Of a stretch of DNA of 64,000 bases, positions 60,832-64,000 are shown piece by piece. The position numbers and the translations under genes are program-made. The stretch lies in NCBI RefSeq assembly GCF_003576645.1, contig NC_044919.1, forward strand, positions 35,547,072 to 35,611,071. The letters are read 5' to 3'. The stretch's first letter is position 1. Every line of letters begins with the position of its first letter. Below the pieces are notes generated by a model that searched no databases, was not told the origin of the DNA, and saw nothing but the letters and a program-made list of their open reading frames with translations. This stretch comes from Ipomoea triloba. Lineage: Eukaryota; Streptophyta; Magnoliopsida; Solanales; Convolvulaceae.

Positions 60832-63800
60832 TTCTTTAAAAAAAAAATCTAATCTTTTCTCCTTTAATTTTTATTCGTATTTACATGAGTCAGAAAATAG
60901 GTTAACTGCTAAACACCGAAAATTAGATTTTATTTTTTCTGAAGGTTTTGTGCAGTGTTTGTGCAGTGTAACTTGGAAAAATAGAATGCAGTCTGATATT
61001 TATGGTATTTAATTATGTGTTTAATGTGGATATGAATAGGTAGGCATATGCTTATTATTTTTTACCTTTGTCCATTTTGATAGTTTTGGGTTGAACTATT
61101 CCAGAAAGCCCTTGTCTTTTGTTACCAGGGGACTAGTGTATGCAGTGGCATTAAACTTTAAACTGTTTTCCTTGTGATATACAGAAGAATTATGGATGGT
61201 GGTGATGCTCGAGAAATGGGTCTGAAAAGGCAGCGCGTAATGGATCAAGGTTCCTCTTATTACTCGATTCCGCCCGGGTCGAGTTATGTGTACAATCCTG
61301 CTCCTCCCGCTCCTGCTGAATACTCTTATATTGGCCAGCCTCCGCCTTTCCCTGTTGTTCGACTTCGTGGCCTCCCATTTGATTGCACGGAGGGTGAGAT
61401 AGCGGATTTCTTGCATGGTCTGGATGTAGTTGATGTGCTTCTGGTCCACAAGGGTGGAAGATTTACAGGGGAAGCTTATTGTGTTTTGGGATACCCCCTT
61501 CAAGTTGATTTTGCTCTTCAGAGGAATAGGCAGAACATCGGTAGAAGATATGTTGAAGTTTTTAGGAGCAAGAAGCAGGAATACTATAGGGCTATAGCCA
61601 ACGAACAATCGGATGGTTGCAGTAATTCTGTTCCAAGGGCTAGATCTTCTGAAGATGGGAAGGACTTGGCAGAACATACTGGAGTTTTACGGCTAAGGGG
61701 ACTGCCATTCTCGGCTAGCAAGGAAGATATTATTGAGTTCTTCAAGAAATTTTCACTTCCAGAGGACTCGATTAATATAATTGCTAATTCAGAGGGAAGG
61801 CCAACTGGAGACGCATTTGTGGAGTTTGCAGATGCAGAAGATTCAAGAGCTGCAATGGCCAAGGATAGGATGACAATAGGGACTCGCTACATTGAGCTTT
61901 TCCCATCATCTCATGAAGAGTTGGAGGAAACAGTCTCAAAGGGCAGGTGACAATTTTCTTCTTTTCTCGCTTATCCCTCCTCTTTTTCCTATTCATTGCT
62001 TGTTAGTTTTCACTTTGAGATTTTTTTGTCGCCTTTCACTTGACACTAAGTTCATTCCTTTAAATTGAAACTAATACTGAATGATTAGTTAGGATTTACT
62101 TCTCAATTATACTTATCACGATTTTGTGGTCTCCTCTAGGTTTGAAAACTATTTAGATTCAGTGTTGTAAAACTTGGCCTAGGTAGCCGCCTAGGTGCTA
62201 GGGCCCCCCTAGGCCGAAACATAATAGGCAATAGGCACCATTTTAGTTGGCCTAGTCGGTGTACTTGGTCGATTTTTTTTTTCTTTTTTCTTTTTTAGGG
62301 TTTTGCTCAAAGTGACGTAGCTTTGAGTGAAACAACCGTAATATTGTTTGGACAAGGCGACATAGTAAATTGAAACTCAGAACCAAATTGGAAAATCAAA
62401 CAAAATTACAAAATTCTACTCACCCTTCACCACTTCCGTCAGCTAGTTGCTTGAGGTGTGACAGTTGCTGAGATGCCATTGATCACCGCTCACCTGTCAT
62501 CGCTCACCAGTTGTTTCTTGCTTGTTGTCGCCGCTCACCCATTGCCGCTCACCAGTCAGCCACAACTTTCGAGGGTTTTCACCTTTTTCTTTTGACGTTT
62601 TGGGCCTTTTTGGCAATTTGACTTTTACTTTGTTAATATATGTTATTATTTAAAAGTTAAAACCCTACTTAAGGCTATAAATAGCCATTTGACTTTTACT
62701 TTGACAATTGGGACTGCAGTTTTAATTAAAATTTCCATAACACCAAAACAAATCATAATGTCCTTTTCGCAACCATTTTTTAATGACTGATATTCAGAAT
62801 AGATATAATTCAGGGAGCTTCATTGGTTTCTTCTTAAAGATGGATCAAGAATTGGTGTATGCATTTAAGGAACAAAGAACTCAATATTTAGTGGCAATAG
62901 GCAATGGCTATTATTAAATTACCTGGTAAATAAAGAAGAAAGCTATGACCTCTGCCATAGATTCTATCTGATCAACTTTATGTAATACCAACTTATTATG
63001 TTTTTTTATTTTTCTTCTGTATTATGCTCTGATATGTAGAATGCATATATAGAAACTTATTGAAATGGCTACAATAAATGAAACTTATCTAGAGCATTAT
63101 GAGTAATAGTCTTTCGTTTAAATTTGTGTCATTTCACGCTTTAATAGAGAGGGCTAACATGTAATTTTATCATTCAAGTCTCTTTCCCTAACATGTAGTT
63201 TCTCTCCTTCTCTTATGAACTCTTTTAATTGAATAATGAAATTACATGTTTGCCATATGTATTAAATGGTGGAAATGACAAAATTTTAAAAGGACTAATT
63301 GTGACGAACAAATGAAAGTCGGGGATATAATGTGGCAGAACTAAAAGAGTAGGACTAAATGTGTCAATGCCACAATAGCGAAGGACTAAAAGTGGAATTT
63401 GCTATATTTTTTTTAATTGCCATAATAATGGCAATAGTTAATTTCTTTCAAGAAAAATACACTAGTTATTTATCAAAAGGTTATGGTGTTGAATATTGAT
63501 CTAGGTTACCAGAAAATAATGTAATTGCATCTTGCATGGTTCAGCTTTCATGATTACTCCTTATATGTCAAGAATAAGAACAAAGACGAACTATATGTAT
63601 GTATATTGGAATCCAAGATATTCTGGTTCAAGTTACTGATGAACAATGTGTGAGCCACGTGTCACTTCTTGTCTAATTTGGTGTAGGGCATGAATGCAGT
63701 TCCGATTTGGTTTCCAATAGGCAATAATTTGTGATCTGGCTGGGTCCTTAGAATCGGTCGAGTAGCTTCATATCCATTGTACCGTCATTTATTGCACTGC

Positions 63801-64000
63801 AGCATTGGGTTATAGATGACTTGTTTGAAAAATCGTTTCATTATAGTTTGTCAATCCCTATTTGAGTGGAATGGCTTTAACTTTACTTGTTTTGAAACCA
63901 GAATATTGCAGAAACCTTCAGACGGGAAGGACCTGACTGAAGTGACCCCTGTTCTGCGAATGAGGGGACTACCATATTCAGCAGCGAAGGATGACATTAT
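60450..64000 (+). CDS. hnRNP H/F-like RNA-binding protein (qRRM), 3' end outside window
   Basis: Exon 1 60450-60463 (MYYR plus two bases), exon 2 61185-61946, and a further exon from 63902 running off the edge. The N-terminus (MYYRGRIMDGGDAREMGLKRQR) matches plant relatives such as Arabidopsis At3g20890 (from memory). RRM1 is about residues 62-135 (VVRLRGLPFDCTEGEIADFL...VEVFRS) and RRM2 about 171-245 (VLRLRGLPFSASKEDIIEFF...RYIELFPSS), both with the modified RNP motifs of the hnRNP H/F group. If exon 2 is not spliced the protein ends at TGA 61948-61950 (259 aa, ...EETVSKGR). If spliced at AG|GTGACA it continues in frame with ILQKPSDGKDLTEVTPVLRMRGLPYSAAKDDI, the start of a third RRM. Likely nuclear, in pre-mRNA splicing or processing. 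Confidence 0.9.
60783..60831. repeat. Poly-T tract in intron 1 of the RRM gene
   Basis: About 48 T followed by GTTC and an A-run. It sits in the 721-base first intron. Confidence 0.9.
62160..62285. repeat. CCTAGG-type repeat fragment in the RRM intron
   Basis: AGTGTTGTAAAACTTGGCCT, GCCGCCTAGGTGCTAGGG and TTGGTCGATTTTTTTT follow the word pattern of the elements at 15920 and 38415. It begins with the TGTTGTAAAA end typical of this group. It lies within the 1955-base second intron. Confidence 0.55.

Noticed and set aside
61096..61677. 193-codon minus-strand frame opposite the RRM exon
   Set aside because: Shadow; the + strand carries two clear RRMs with correct splice sites.

Overview
This window is plant nuclear DNA, most likely from an asterid eudicot of the Solanales type; that placement is inference from general gene and repeat style, not a search. 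Genes have GT-AG introns, proteins resemble land-plant families, and the spaces between genes are very AT-rich. They are filled with short non-autonomous transposons, tRNA-derived SINEs, LINE remnants and local duplications. No bacterial or viral gene system was seen.

Left part (1-20348): three tandem copies of a DUF604 / fringe-like (GT31-type) glycosyltransferase gene lie head to tail on the + strand, each with three coding exons. Copy A has lost its start codon; copies B and C are intact (466 and 478 aa) and share promoter and 3' flanks. Next, on the minus strand, is an eight-exon RETICULATA-related (DUF3411) chloroplast protein gene. A 124-bp fossil of its third exon lies downstream of copy B, which suggests the tandem duplication once carried part of that gene too.

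Middle part (20349-37529): a divergent, probably decaying NIN-like (RWP-RK + PB1) gene on the minus strand sits between two direct copies of a non-coding segment. A long gene-poor stretch follows, with a foldback transposon, a ten-copy 97-bp minisatellite of unusual uniformity and a tRNA-Leu(CAA)-like relic.

Right part (37530-64000): a plastid-type phospholipase A1 (minus, 523 aa), a PPR protein cut short at its E motif (minus, 514 aa), the ribosomal protein S9/uS4 gene (minus, 197 aa) with telo-box and site II promoter motifs, a 9-kb repeat-rich gap with a tandem 2-kb duplication, a complete 13-exon MATE transporter of the DTX42/FRD3 clade (+, 514 aa), and the 5' part of an hnRNP H/F-like RRM gene running off the right edge. 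Apart from the tandem array the genes look functionally unrelated, as is usual in plant chromosomes.

The most notable observations are the glycosyltransferase array with its captured or left-behind RETICULATA-related exon, a family of MITEs and foldback elements with perfect 9-bp target duplications (Mutator type), the homogeneous 97-bp hairpin array, the PPR truncation at a position where relatives continue into E+/DYW, and a possible extra RRM exon behind a stop/splice choice in the last gene. I did not find a convincing new biological system.
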